Assembly (NCBI GenBank): GCA_025677835.1 | Contig: JAIXMR010000065.1 | Coordinates: forward strand, 1 to 64,000 | DNA length: 64,000 bases | Reading direction: 5' to 3' | From: Sporodiniella umbellata | Lineage: Eukaryota; Mucoromycota; Mucoromycetes; Mucorales; Rhizopodaceae | Shown here: one piece after another, positions 1 to 11,035 of the stretch | Numbering within the stretch: the stretch's first letter is position 1 | Layout of the letters: every line of letters begins with the position of its first letter | The notes under the pieces: model-generated | Seen by the model: the letters and a program-made list of their open reading frames with translations, nothing else | Databases searched by the model: none | Told to the model about the DNA's origin: nothing | Translations under genes and position numbers: made by a program

Positions 1-1744
1 AGAAACGTTGGCGCAAATATCGGGTTTTAATAGAGCTAAAGTGAATTGCTTGACTGACATCTGCTATTACTTTTATTTTTTTGGATTTCTAAACTAAAAA
101 AAAAAAAATTAATACATACTTTGTCATCCCGACAAAGTGAAATTATAGCAGGAACTCGTTATAGACTTGATTCGCTGAAATTTCGAACAGAATTTTCTTG
201 ATTTTTCGGAACAAAACTACTTTTTTGAATGCTTGCAAGTGTGTGTGACAGTTTTTAAGATATTTTATTTGAGTAGAATAAAGTTCATACGCGAGTAACG
301 CTGTTTGGTAGACAGGTTTATGCATATGAATAAAAAAATACTAAGAAAAAGAGTAAAGGAAAGTGTATACTAAACTTCCAGGTCTTCGTAAACTGGCCTT
401 TTATCTTATAGGATTGTTTTGGAAATGCTTCTGATAAATAAATAGCGAAGCGGTTTGATGCTTTTGTTACATTATACAAATTGATTTACTCTTTCTGTAC
501 AATTAATAGAAAAAGAAAGCAGCCCTTTTCTTACTCTTGGATAAACAGACAAGTCTTTCGCTCGAGCGAACATGTATATACATTTCGAAATAATCGCGCT
601 GCTTGTCTATGCGCTATGCAACCTTACATTACACTACTCTATATTGACATTGCTTTTTATACATTCAAATCTGTATTCTGAATGTTAGCGAGTGTGTATT
701 GCTCGTGTTTGCTATAAAAAAAAGACTGCTTTTAAGGTTATCTTATAACATGAAATCGATAAGTGAAAAAGAAAAAAGAAAAAAACCATTCAAAACCTTA
801 TAAATAAAAGTTTGTTTAAAACAATGCTTACTCTCTTCAAAATTTAGTTGTTAAACATGTTGGGAAATAGGGTTTTTGTGTATATGTATATTTGCTCTTT
901 CATTTTGAAACAAAGTTTGTTAATCCCAGTCTATTTTCTTTTTGGGGAGGAGAGAAAGCCTGCCATCAATTCAAGAATTCATGGATTCAAAAGAAAGTCG
1001 TCTGTTTTATTCAGCTTTTGACAAAGCAAAAATTTTAAAAGAGTATATAGTTTAGCAAGCTTTTCTTTGCTGTAGTGTATGTAGTGACTATTTGGTGTTA
1101 CGGATAGAAGCTTTGATTTTGAACTTTTAATGTTACAAAAGAGATTTAACGAAAAAAAAAATCTGGAATTGAAAAGAGCTGTACATCAATACCAATAGTC
1201 ATATCTAAAGAATGCAGTATGTGTCTGTTTTGTAAGAGAAAGCGACAATCACACTTTAAAGCGAGTATAAAAAAGGATTGTCTAGGATAATTTTTATCAA
1301 AACGAGTGGATACACACTATGTCATTAAACAGAAAAAAAAAGAAAGAAGGTGTGTGTTTATATTTTTGTCATGTTTTTTTTCTTGGTTGCGAGTATTTCC
1401 TTTTTAGTTTATATTTTTGTTTTTTGAAATATGTGACAACACGAGCCATTTATAAGCTTTGGGAATCTAAAACATTGTTCTGTGACTTTTTTTTTTGATA
1501 CAATGGAGACTTGCAATAGTGAACTTTATTATTTTCATTTGAACGTTTCTAATCTGATAGGCTTTTCTTTAGGATCAAGAGTTTCTAGCTGCTTTTTATT
1601 GTTTAATCATTTGAGGTTTAAAAAAAGAGTAAAAGTGTTTGAATTCCACTTTCTCCTATTTTTACACATCATTATTGTTATTATTATTTGAATTTCAGAC
1701 ACTTTTTTTTTTTGCACTTTTTTTTATTATTATTATAAAAGAAA
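1..1744. other. AT-rich spacer with no supported gene
   Basis: I read both strands and found only short open frames without recognisable domains, splice-linked coding blocks or biased codon use. The DNA is AT-rich with runs of A and T. The last 200 bases or so upstream of position 1745 probably contain the promoter and leader of the phosphatase gene, but I see no clear TATA element. Confidence 0.6.
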
Positions 1745-3242
1745 ATGGGAAACTCAATTTCTAAAAAGAAAAAGTCTGTTAAAAAAAAAAAAAGCAGCAA
1801 TAACAACAATACTCGAACACCACCCCGTATTGATATTAGTGGGCCAGAGAATGAGATGAGTGTGGCTACAGCGCAGTCTGTGAATTCTATTCTTGTGACC
1901 TCTTCTCAACACCGCAAAGCAGCAGCTGCGAACAACCATTCAGGAGCTCTTTCTCAATTGAATCCCAATTATCCGATTCAAAGCAACGATGAAACGATTC
2001 AGTCTGACCCTTTTGGAGGAAAAGTAGAACATCCTCAACAGCATAAACTTTTAGCACAATCTGACTTTTGGCCGCCCAGAGGAGGGAGTGGATCGTTAGA
2101 GGCAGTAGGCGAAGACGCTAATCAGTTGACTGTTTCTTCTGTCAATCAGCTCACAACGACCTCTATTGCTAGTATTCAAGGCATAGGTCAAGTGGACGAT
2201 TACATTCGACGATTACTCGACGCTGGTTATGCTACCAAAGCACCCAAGCAACTATGTTTAAAAAATGCCGAAGTAATTTCTATCTGTAAAACAGCCATGG
2301 AAATCTTTCTTAGCCAGCCTGTAAATCCAAAGGCCTTATTTATACATATCTATATCTATATCCCACTGACTCCTCTTTTTTTATATATATACATGTATAG
2401 TCATTATTGGAGCTCTCTGCACCTGTCAAAATTGTAGGTGACACACACGGACAATACACAGATTTACTTCGGTTGTTTGACATGGGGGGATTTCCACCTT
2501 CATCCAATTATCTGTTCTTGGGAGACTATGTCGATCGAGGCAAACAAAGTCTAGAAACCTTTCTGTTGCTTTTGTGTTACAAGATAAAGTATCCAGAAAA
2601 CTTTTTTATCTTGCGAGGCAACCACGAATCTGCCAATGTGACCAAAGGTAACCAAAATCGACCTGTACACATATATATATATATAGATATAAGAAATCCT
2701 TAACGGTTATAGTCTATGGTTTTTATGATGAATGTAAGCGACGTCTGAGCCCTAAGATGTGGAGAAACTTTGTGGATGTGTTCAATACACTTCCGATTGC
2801 GGCCTTGGTAGCCGGCAAGATTTTCTGTGTCCATGGCGGTCTGAGCCCTTCACTTCAGAGTATGGATGATATTCGTAACATCCAACGACCTACAGATGTA
2901 CCTGATTATGGGCTGTTGAACGATCTTCTTTGGGCCGATCCAGCAGATATCATGACCGATTGGGAAGAAAACGAACGTGGGGTCTCGTACGTGTTTGGAA
3001 AAAAGGTGATTAACGATTTTCTGTCCAAGTTTGATTTGGATCTGGTCTGTCGAGCTCATATGGTAGTGGAGGACGGGTACCAGTTCTTTGGGGATCGGAC
3101 CTTGGTCACTATCTTTAGTGCACCTAACTACTGTGGCGAATTTGATAACTTTGGTGCGATCATGAGTGTGAATGAAGAATTGCTGTGTAGCTTTGAGTTG
3201 TTGACCCCGATGGATCATCCATTGGCTGCTAAATCTAAATAA
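1745..3242 (+). CDS. PPZ-type serine/threonine protein phosphatase
   Basis: This is a PP1-family Ser/Thr phosphatase with a long N-terminal extension. Three exons read 1745-2320, 2401-2647 and 2713-3242, giving about 450 residues. The protein starts MGNSISK, a typical N-myristoylation signal as in yeast Ppz1, followed by a Lys/Asn-rich stretch and about 150 low-complexity residues. The catalytic core then shows the metal and catalytic signatures GDTHGQ, GDYVDRG and RGNHE, followed by HGGLSP, the histidine in [11 protein letters not shown], and [11 protein letters not shown]. Both introns are GT-AG and keep frame. In yeast the PPZ branch controls K+ and Na+ homeostasis and cell-wall integrity at the membrane; that role here is inferred from family and the myristoylation motif. 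The GDVHGQ motif has Thr in place of Val. A plain PP1 is less likely because of the extended N-terminus. Confidence 0.9.
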
Positions 3243-3274
3243 TCCTTATCATTTTAATATACATAAAAAAAACT

Positions 3275-3280
<6 letters not shown>

Positions 3281-3310
<30 letters not shown>

Positions 3311-3341
3311 CATATATATATATATATATATGTGTGTGTGT
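3281..3341. repeat. (CA)n-(TA)n-(TG)n microsatellite
   Basis: A run of CA dinucleotides passes into TA and then TG dinucleotides between the convergent ends of the phosphatase and the ABC ATPase gene. The CA and TG arms are complementary, so it can fold back on itself. Confidence 0.85.
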
Positions 3342-3451
3342 ATTTGGTCCATATGTGTAGCGTTTCTCTTTAAAATATAATAGAATCCTGACTTAATATA
3401 ACAAAAAAAAACAGTGGACTTTATTGCCTCCTCTCCCTTATTTTTTTCCTT

Positions 3452-4299
3452 CTAAGTAATAGTGATTTGATCATCTTCTGTAGGACGTTGGGGTAAAGCC
3501 AGTCTTGGTAAATAAATCGAACGGGTAGCCAAACGTTTTTCTTGTTCTGGGTTATGAGTGATCATGATACAGGTTCGACCTCTTAACGACTTTTCTACTA
3601 ATAGTGTTGATTCTGGATCCAAGGCAGAGGTAGGTTCTATTACTCATGATTAGCCCTGATAGGAAAGAAAGCTTTTTTTTGTTACCATCCAACAATAAAA
3701 TTTCTGGATTCAAAGCGAGTGCAATAGCCAAAGCGCATCTTTGCATTTCACCTCCTGACAAATGACTCCAATTTTCATGGAAATGGCTTTCTGACAGGTT
3801 CCAATCCAAACCCACTTTGATCTTTGTTAAAGAAAAAGGAATGAGTATATATAATGAGATTTTTCAAAAGAAAAAAAAAACTTACAGGATCGCCAACGTA
3901 TTTTCCTTTTTGTGAAGCATAGTTCTTGGCCATATTGAATAAATCCATAGGCGTACCTGGATGCACAGCAGCTCTTTGGGGTACATACATGATTCTCGAA
4001 CGCCAAGTAGGAATTCCATAATGTGTAGGTGTTTGTCCATAAAGACTACTCTTCCCACTTGAATAAGGTACAAGTTCAGCAAGGCATTTCAACAAGGTGG
4101 TTTTTCTATGATGCGATAGGGGAAAAAACATAAAGACATGGAAATACATATATGTATATACTCAGTATATTTACCCTGCACCACTAGGTCCTCTTAAAAC
4201 TAAAATATCCCCTTTTTCTAATTCAATGTTCACTTCTTTGAATAACCAACGACCGTCATCTAATTGCATTGAAATGTCTGAAGCTTCAAACATGGCCAT
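3452..4299 (-). CDS. Stand-alone ABC transporter ATPase subunit (FetA/YbbL/STAR1-like)
   Basis: Four exons (4299-4175, 4105-3886, 3821-3686, 3636-3452) give a 221-residue protein that is only an ABC nucleotide-binding domain. The motifs are Walker A GPSGAGKTT, the signature LSGGEMQR, Walker B ILLLDEPTSALDP and the switch histidine in MITHN. The first intron splits Walker A in phase 2, and another splits Walker B just before the catalytic Glu. No transmembrane segment or signal peptide is present. Its length and architecture match half-size ATPases of the bacterial FetA/YbbL type and plant STAR1, which pair with a separate membrane subunit. That family assignment is an inference. The membrane partner is not in this window. 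Start 4299 (MAMFEAS) was chosen because the upstream frame is a Phe run from a T-rich leader; Met at 4293 is an alternative. It converges on the phosphatase gene. Confidence 0.85.
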
Positions 4300-4714
4300 A
4301 CTGAATAAATTATTGAATAAATTACAAAAAAGAAAAAAGAAAAAAAAAGAGGTTTTGTGACGTAAAAAGTCCAAGTGTTTGGTGTATCGATCGTTACACT
4401 AAGATTATATTCTAGGATCTAAACTTTATTTTGAATCTTTCATAAGGCTACTTTAGAAAAAGAAAAGAAAGAGTGTGCACAATATTTGGAGAATAAAGTA
4501 TCCTAGCTTAAAATAGCTTCTTTCTTTTTTTTTGGATTTCTTCTCTGCCTTACTTTCTTTTTACTATTTGATAAGGAACCACTGATTTAGTAAACAATCA
4601 GATAACTCTAGTCATTTCCCGCCAATTTCTTGGCCAATGAGGTGAGGCCAAAAAAAAAAAACTGGCAACCGGACTATGCGTGCGACTTGACAAAGATCCA
4701 AAAGTAAATAAAGG
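4300..4714. other. Spacer upstream of the ABC ATPase gene
   Basis: This 415-base AT-rich region separates the 5' end of the minus-strand ABC ATPase gene from the mobile DNA beginning at 4715. I see no coding block and no clear core promoter motif. Confidence 0.5.
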
Positions 4715-4795
4715 TACAGTGTTTCCAAAGTTAATAGCGTATTTTATAATACAAATTATACACAAATATACGCTATTGATTTTGGAAACGCTGTA
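4715..4795. mobile_element. Miniature inverted-repeat element (MITE) with TA ends
   Basis: An 81-bp segment bounded by TA on both sides consists of two arms of about 26 bp that are inverted copies with about three mismatches. They begin CAGTGTTTCCAAA on the left and, reverse-complemented, CAGCGTTTCCAAA on the right, and meet over a short AT-rich loop. The ends resemble Tc1/mariner termini and the flanking TA fits that family's target duplication. The right-hand TA is also the left-hand TA of the adjacent Tc1-like element. Confidence 0.7.
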
Positions 4796-4940
4796 CAGTG
4801 CTTCCAACAAGTAATGTAACAGCCAATCAAAATCAATGCCACCGACTAATCAAAATTAACTTTACGCTAATTAAAAATAAAGTCTTATTTTTAGAAACTG
4901 TATCACTATGGTTCTTGACACCGTAAGAATATAAAATAGG
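4796..4940 (+). repeat. Left terminal inverted repeat of the Tc1-like element
   Basis: By direct comparison these 145 bases are the exact reverse complement of 7243-7387. Similarity continues about nine more bases after one mismatch. Confidence 0.9.
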
Positions 4941-6189
4941 GTGGATTTTCTTTTTTGTTTTCCAAATATTTACATAAATATTACTCTCAGTCAATTTGAC
5001 TTCAAATCAAACCAAAACTCACACAGTTTCCCCACAAACCATGATGAAAATGTTTGTAGGGTCCTGTAGTAGTATTTCCGTGTCTTGCTCGGATGGCGAG
5101 CAATAAGGTTTAGAAGGAAATTATAACCTTTCATCGATTATTCGAAACAAAGCCCTTTTGTCGCACTTTGTTACGAAGACCATCCCTTTGATTGCCGATC
5201 ACACGTCAACGTTCCAAGAAGCAATGATCTTCTTTCGAGTCTCGTTGATGGGACGGGTGTCATAGTATCAGAAGAAAAACAGAGAAGACTAGTGTACTTT
5301 TGCCATTCTGGGAATCCTTCGCGGCCAACTGTTATGTAGTCCATCCACTACGACCTAATAGCACGTTGCTTCATGGAACAACAGTTTTGAACCAAAACAC
5401 TTGGAGTGTAAATTGCAAATATTTAAATTACCCCAAATACAGTTACACACTTTCTTTTTGCGAGGTTTACATGATGCGACCCACCTAAATACGACGCGAC
5501 TATAGCCATCCTTCCTTTCCACTTCTTTAGGTCCAGCAATACACACCTGTTGTCATCTATACCTTTATCACCATGCCCACTCTGAACCAAATGAATTTGG
5601 TTGGGCAACTTTGGATGATGGAAAGTTCTACCATACTTTGATTGGCATTACAGCCGAAAGACATCCTTTTTGTGGAGCCTTAAGTCTGCGTTTTTTTTCT
5701 ATGGTGTCATTTTTTTTCTTTATTCCCATTCGATCCTTTAAAAATTTGAAATAAAATGTCGCTGTTCCTGGTCTCTTAAGATACTCGGAAGCATTGTAGC
5801 GCGATGTCCCATGAATTATTGTGAGCTGCTTGCTTATCGATGGAGTTGGCTTTTACTTTCATATTTTCTTTTTTTGTCTATCAAATTGCTATCTGATTAC
5901 TGCTTACCTGATTCCAGTTACTGAATTAGTAGCTGTGGGTGGAGTCGTTTATGACTATTACATGGACTTCCTGTCTCAGCATTTATCCTAATACTTGTAA
6001 GAATACGAAAAGAAACCTCTGAAGTGACTTTTCTCTACACTGTTGCAGACTTCGGCAATTCTTTTGATAAAGTGTCTATAATGACTTAAAGCTGATATTC
6101 TTTGGATGTTGCCACTGTCCTTACAGTTTATTACATTACTTTGTTACTGCATTCCATCTCGAATATTCAATCTGTTCAAACATCCCTTT

Positions 6190-6960
6190 ATCTCATTAAA
6201 GAGTAGGAAGATACACACATTTATACCCTCGATGTTCAATCTATTTCCTTATGTTTTCATGTGTATGAACGGTGTATTGTTCGTAACTATAGAGTGACCT
6301 TTTGTATGCGGATGTTTATCCGTTTCATCGAGAATTGATTTTGAGAAACTAACTTAATGGCCTGTTACAGTTCCTGAACTGATATATCCATTAGCTTTTC
6401 TCTTCTTTGTAGGTCTTGGTTTCTTTACGGCAACCGTAATCAAACCTGCTGTTGCTGTTACGGCACACAGTATAAATGTTGTATTTGTTCTCGTTACATT
6501 TACTCTCGTTGTAGATTGGGTAACAATAGCGCGAGTACCTTTTTTGGACCAAGCTCTGGAACGTTTCACATTTATGTCAAAAGCAGACTCGTCAAGAAAT
6601 ACGCAATTTGTTAGGAAATTCATGTCTGTATTTTCCCATTTGTAAATCCGATTGTAGCAATCATCTACTTTTGCTGGACTGTTTCTTTCAACAGAGTGGA
6701 AATCGGCTTTCTTCAACGACAAAAGCAGATCAATAAAGTTGATCATAGTCATTTTATAATCTTCCATCAAGATACATTTTTGGCCTACTTTTTTAATACT
6801 GTCAAAAATGCTATTAGGGCACATATTATAGTACTTGGACCGTCTGTACGCTGTTCAAATGCGAATACTCAAATGTTTTGCTGCAGCTGATGCACTCATA
6901 CACTTTTCAATCTTCAGCTCGAAAAACCGAGTTTGTCCTGAACAGTTTAACGTAAACATT
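6190..6960 (-). pseudogene. Degenerate Tc1/mariner transposase (DDE family)
   Basis: Read on the minus strand, the longest open piece (6824-6354) contains VFLDESAFD, the block around the first catalytic Asp of Tc1/mariner DDE transposases, followed by WSKKGTRA, also typical. Upstream in the same orientation are helix-turn-helix-like words such as SASAAAKHL. Downstream, after stops and frame changes, pieces resembling the later DDE region (GINVCIFLL) appear near 6200. The second Asp block is not recognisable. The protein is therefore broken by stops and frameshifts and should be inactive. Coordinates are approximate because both ends are eroded. Confidence 0.75.
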
Positions 6961-7242
6961 CCCGTTTTACATCTGTCTTCTTCATATGATTATCTTGATT
7001 TGTTGACTTTTCTAGCAACATTGAAGAAATAAACAAAGATTCGCTGGTGGACATAGTTTTCATGTACTCATTATAAATTGCAAGGTCTTAAAAACAAACT
7101 CATTCTCATCAACAATGTAATCCATGGGCTCAGAATCACCTTTTTTATCAGCAACATTCTCATGTTCATCTTTATATAAAGATATTGTATTCTTTTAAAC
7201 TGTAAAGGTTGAAAAACAAAAGAGCCCCCAAAAAAAATCCAT

Positions 7243-7387
7243 CCTATTTTATATTCTTACGGTGTCAAGAACCATAGTGATACAGTTTCTAAAAATAAGA
7301 CTTTATTTTTAATTAGCGTAAAGTTAATTTTGATTAGTCGGTGGCATTGATTTTGATTGGCTGTTACATTACTTGTTGGAAGCACTG
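7243..7387 (-). repeat. Right terminal inverted repeat of the Tc1-like element
   Basis: Exact reverse complement of 4796-4940; the TA duplication follows at 7388-7389. Confidence 0.9.
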
Positions 7388-7575
7388 TAAGCCAACACAC
7401 ATGTACCGAGATAAGCAGCAACAAAGCACCATTTGACATTTTTTAGAGACCAAGCGGTATTTCAATATTTTCAAAGGCCAATGACATCCTTTCACTCAAA
7501 GATTTAATACTTTTCGATTTTTTTCTTTTGAAACCTCTTTTATTTCACTCTATTTACCAAAAAAAAAAAAAAGCC

Positions 7576-8389
7576 ATGATTGTCTCACCTCGACCTATTA
7601 CTAACTCTTCAAGATCAACACGGGTGATAGAAGAGCTACAGGAGAACTTGGAAGGGATTGAAAAGGAAATTGACCACTTGAGAGCACAAGCAAGTAGACT
7701 TTCTTGGGAGTATATGAATATTGATACCTTTGACTTAGTTACAACACGCTCGGGATAACCAAGAACAATTTGAGAATGATAACCAAAAGAATATACAAGA
7801 GAACCAGCAGCTGCGTCGAGATATTACGGGTATTACCCAGCTATTGGAATCCAAACAACGAGTGCTGGAAGAGACCAAGCGGATGTACAGTGAGGGAGAG
7901 GCGAGAGTAAAAGAGCTGAAGAGCGAGGTGACTCAGGCTCGACAGCGTCTGGCCCAGGAAAACGTGCGACAAAAAGAGGTCGACCAGGCGCTTTTAGACC
8001 TCAAGGCTTATCATACCCGCTGGCGTCAGCAAGAGCAACAGCTGACAGACTCCATTCGCCAGACCCAGGCTGGGATCACCCACGATCTAGAGTCCGATCA
8101 AGCGCACCATCAAGAACTACAACAGGCACTGGCACGTATCCGATCGCTGAATCTCAACCAACGTACCCGGCTCTGTTTGGCCCAAGAGGATCTATCCAAG
8201 GAAGCTGTACATCTCCAGCAGGCGATACAAGAAAACACACACCAGTTTTTAAATCAGGTGCAGAAAGAATTCACAGCCCTTTCGCACTCGTTAGACACTG
8301 TAGATACTTTAGATGCCAGTCAAATACAGTCATGTCTAGATGCTATTCAAACTTTGCAATCTCAAATACCCCACCTTTCTTCTGCTTAA
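7576..8389 (+). CDS. Coiled-coil protein of unknown function
   Basis: Two exons, 7576-7689 and 7739-8389, give a predicted 254-residue protein. It is almost wholly Glu/Gln/Arg/Lys/Leu heptad-like sequence, so a long coiled coil is likely, with only a short Ser/Thr-rich head after the start. I found no other domain and do not recognise the family. The two halves lie in different frames. No GT-AG pair restores the frame, but a GC-AG intron (donor GCAAGT at 7690, acceptor TAG ending at 7738, 49 nt) does, and it joins two coiled-coil segments without a gap. A true frameshift is the alternative. The ATG at 7576 was chosen because the upstream frame begins only at a TTG and crosses a poly-A run. 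The gene begins about 190 bases after the transposon end. Confidence 0.65.
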
Positions 8390-8557
8390 TAAAATACATA
8401 TGTATATATATATGTATAGCCTTTTTACTTTTATGGGATCTACATTAAATTCCTTGAAAAAAAAAAAAAAAAAAAAAAATTGTGACGGCTGATCCATCCT
8501 CTTTTTTTTTTTTTTTTTTTTTTTTCAAAATCATTTTCTTGTATATATAAATCAACG

Positions 8558-9338
8558 ATGGGATTAGCAGGACAAAAAGAAAAACAACGTATTAGTGACG
8601 ATCCCAACAATTTGAATTGGAGTAAAGATGAATCCAAGTTTGGCTTCAAGATGTTGCAAAAGATGGGCTGGTCACCTGGTAAAGGGTTAGGGATCAAAGA
8701 GGATGGTAAACAGGATCATATCAAGATCAAATTGAAAGACAACACGTTGGGTGTGGGTGCCACCAAAAAAAATATTGACAATTGGTTGGGCAATACCGAT
8801 GCTTTTTCGAGATTGTTGGCCGATTTGAATTCACAGCCTGTGTCTGAAGCTAGCAGCTGTGCTCAAAGTGAAGCGGAAGAAGAAGAAGAGGCCAAAAAAG
8901 AAAAGAAGGCAAAGAAGAGCAAAAAAGAAAAGAAAAAGAAGGAAGAGAAGAAAGAGGGAAAAAAAAAGAAAGAAGAGGAAAAAGAAACGAAAAAGAGAAA
9001 GCGAGCTGCCGAAGAGGAAGGCAAGAAGGCAAAGAAAACCAAAAAGGAGAAGAAGGAGAAAAAGAAGAGCAAAAAGGAATCTAAAGAAGTCAAACCTTCT
9101 GCTGTGGTGCTAAGGAATGCGTAAAGTGTTAAACTCTTTAAAACAACAACCACGTTCACTCACTCCTCTATTTAGGGCTCGTGCTAAATTTTTACGGGCT
9201 AAAAAACTTGCTACCAGTGGCGAAGACAAGAATCATTTGAATGAGATCCTGGGTATCAAGACTACCACACAAAGCTTAGACGATGGATATGAAGCAATTG
9301 AGACATCAACTACATTTATGGCGGCATTTACCGTTTAA
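8558..9338 (+). CDS. PXR1: G-patch ribosome-biogenesis/telomerase-inhibitor protein, PXR1/PINX1-like
   Basis: Two exons, 8558-9120 and 9176-9338, give 241 residues. The N-terminus has the PXR1/PINX1 start region and a G-patch (about residues 25-70: FGFKMLQKMGW, GKGLGIKEDG, then the LGVGA segment). A long Lys/Glu tract covers about residues 105-185. After a 55-nt intron, the C-terminus (RFLRAKK-type block, here AKFLRAKKLATSG, then LNEILGI) matches the conserved end of fungal PXR1. In yeast this nucleolar protein assists rRNA and snoRNA processing with the DEAH helicase Prp43 and inhibits telomerase; the same role is inferred here. Without the intron the first frame stops early, and the conserved C-terminal block lies in another frame. 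The spacer before it (8460-8525) is a poly-A run followed by a poly-T run. Confidence 0.88.
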
Positions 9339-9391
9339 AAATAAAAAAAAAAAAAAAAAAAAGAGGCATTTCTAGAGGGAGGAAAAGATGA

Positions 9392-10795
9392 TTAAGTATC
9401 GATATCAAAGTTTGTGATTTGAGGTAGATAGGCACAGGCACTTAGTTCGAGCATATAAGCGTCTTCAAACACGTTCCGACCATCATACCCGCCCAGAACA
9501 TAAAGCCTTGAGTCATAAAGCACAGAGACATGATAGGCTCGAGGGCAGGGGGGGTTTCCATAGACTTTTCGAGTTTCCCAAGCCATGGTGACCAGATTGA
9601 GTAAATAGAGATCGTTCACATACTGATGGCCGTCATGACCACCGGCCACAAAGAGATAAGAACCGACCTGGGTAGTTGTATGAGCCATACGTGGAATGAT
9701 TTGATCCAGTTGAACACGGCTCCATTGGGCCTGCAGAAGATCGAGCACGAAAACATCACCAAAACACACTGTGCCATCACTTCCACCGTACAACACAAGC
9801 TTGTCCCTGATCAAGCTGCCAGTATGATACCCGCGTGCAATGGGACCAGAACCCTCGGTGGCCATCTTGCTCCAGCGCATCAGAGTAAGATCGAGTATAT
9901 GGACATCGGCTAATGCTCGTGCCCCATCCCCACCACCGACCACGATTAACTTTTGCTGCCAGAGACAAGTGGTATGTGCTCTTCGTGGACTGGGCGGTTC
10001 GCCTTCCACTTTGGGTTGAGTCCAATGAAGGGTATCTTGTTTGAACAAAATGTCAATAGGGATCTATCTATCTCTATCGTTTTTTGATCGTTACCAACAT
10101 TCAATACATGCAACGCATTAAAATAATCAGGTCCGTTTCCACCACCAAACACATAGAGATCCAGCTGGCGTTTTCCTTCGTGATACCTTTCTACCGTAGT
10201 ACAGGAATGGGCCCGTGAAGGTAAAGGCCAATGACCTGTAGTATTGGGCCGTGTCCATGTCAAGGTGTCTATGAGAGAAAGAATGAGTGATAGAAAATAT
10301 GTCGGGTTTTTGCATTGTACCCATATCGAGGATATGTAATGCATTAAAACAGGTTTTGGTATCACAGCCACCCAAGACATACAACGACTCGCCGATCAGA
10401 TTCGCCGTATGGGCACGTAAAGGTTTGGTAGGGTATTTACCATAAGTAATGGCTCGTGACCAATACATGCCGGCGGCGGGCGCTGAAGGGACAGTAGCAC
10501 TGATGCTGAGTTCAATGGCGGCTGCTGTAGGATCAGGTAGATTGGTTCGTTTGATAGAAACAATGGGCTTGGGTATCCGTCGAGCATCTTCTGGTAATGT
10601 AGGGGATTCCGGTCTATCAAAACTAGGTTGATTTAGTTCTATAAAACCTTATTCTTTTTCCTTCTCTTTCCATACAAACCTATCCAAAGATGGATCGTGG
10701 CTATAGACACTATTTGCTGCAGAAGTTGTAGCCACTAATTTAGGTGTCACAGAAGCTAAAAAAGTCAAATTTGAACCCTCTTTCTTTTCTGTCAT
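9392..10795 (-). CDS. Kelch-repeat protein
   Basis: Four exons (10795-10680, 10622-10321, 10268-10095, 10035-9392) give about 411 residues. After a 40- to 80-residue low-complexity head come about five or six kelch repeats. Each shows the pattern of a diglycine (YVLGG, YVFGG, IVVGG, VLYGG, FVAGG, YVLGG) followed about a dozen residues later by a Trp, with RAH or similar before the next blade. These should fold as one beta-propeller filling most of the protein. No BTB or catalytic domain is visible. Kelch-only fungal proteins include polarity factors of the Kel/Tea1 type, but those are much longer and have coiled coils, so I do not assign a specific role. Intron 1 uses the second of two nearby AG acceptors, because the first would bring a stop into frame. 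It converges on the G-patch gene with only 53 bases between the stops. Confidence 0.82.
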
Positions 10796-10905
10796 GATTA
10801 TCTGTTTATTGAAAAAAAAAAAAAAAAGCAAAAACAAGCAAAAACAAGCCAAAAAGAAAAAAGGGGGAGTAAGAAAAGAGAAGAATGATGAAAAGAATCT
10901 GCTCT

Positions 10906-10940
<35 letters not shown>

Positions 10941-11035
10941 GCAACGTCATTCGAAAATCTCTAAAGTATAAACAAGTCTTTTTTTTTTTTTTTTTTTTTT
11001 TTTGGTAAACTGAATTGATTATTCATCGTTTCAAC
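10796..11035. promoter_or_regulatory. Divergent promoter region with poly-A and poly-T tracts
   Basis: This 240-base interval separates the divergent starts of the kelch gene and IWR1. It contains a run of A at about 10910-10937 and a run of T at about 10979-11003. Long dA:dT tracts exclude nucleosomes in yeasts; their role as a shared promoter here is inference. Confidence 0.45.

Larger units (their letters stand above)
4796..7387. mobile_element. Tc1/mariner-type DNA transposon, apparently non-autonomous
   Basis: The element is 2592 bp, begins CAGTGCTTCC, ends with the inverse of this, and is flanked by TA at 4794-4795 and 7388-7389, as expected for a TA target duplication. Its long terminal inverted repeats are identical over 145 bp. 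Inside, the minus strand holds a broken transposase. The remaining interior (about 5100-5700, plus strand) reads as other degenerate protein-like fragments that I cannot assign. It lies between the ABC ATPase and the coiled-coil gene and disrupts neither. Confidence 0.85.

Noticed and set aside
3281..3341. Possible CRISPR or satellite array
   Set aside because: It is a dinucleotide microsatellite; no repeat-spacer structure exists anywhere in the window.
8859..9159. Overlapping basic (plus) and Phe/Ser-rich (minus) frames
   Set aside because: Shifted and reverse readings of the Lys/Glu tract of the PXR1-like gene.
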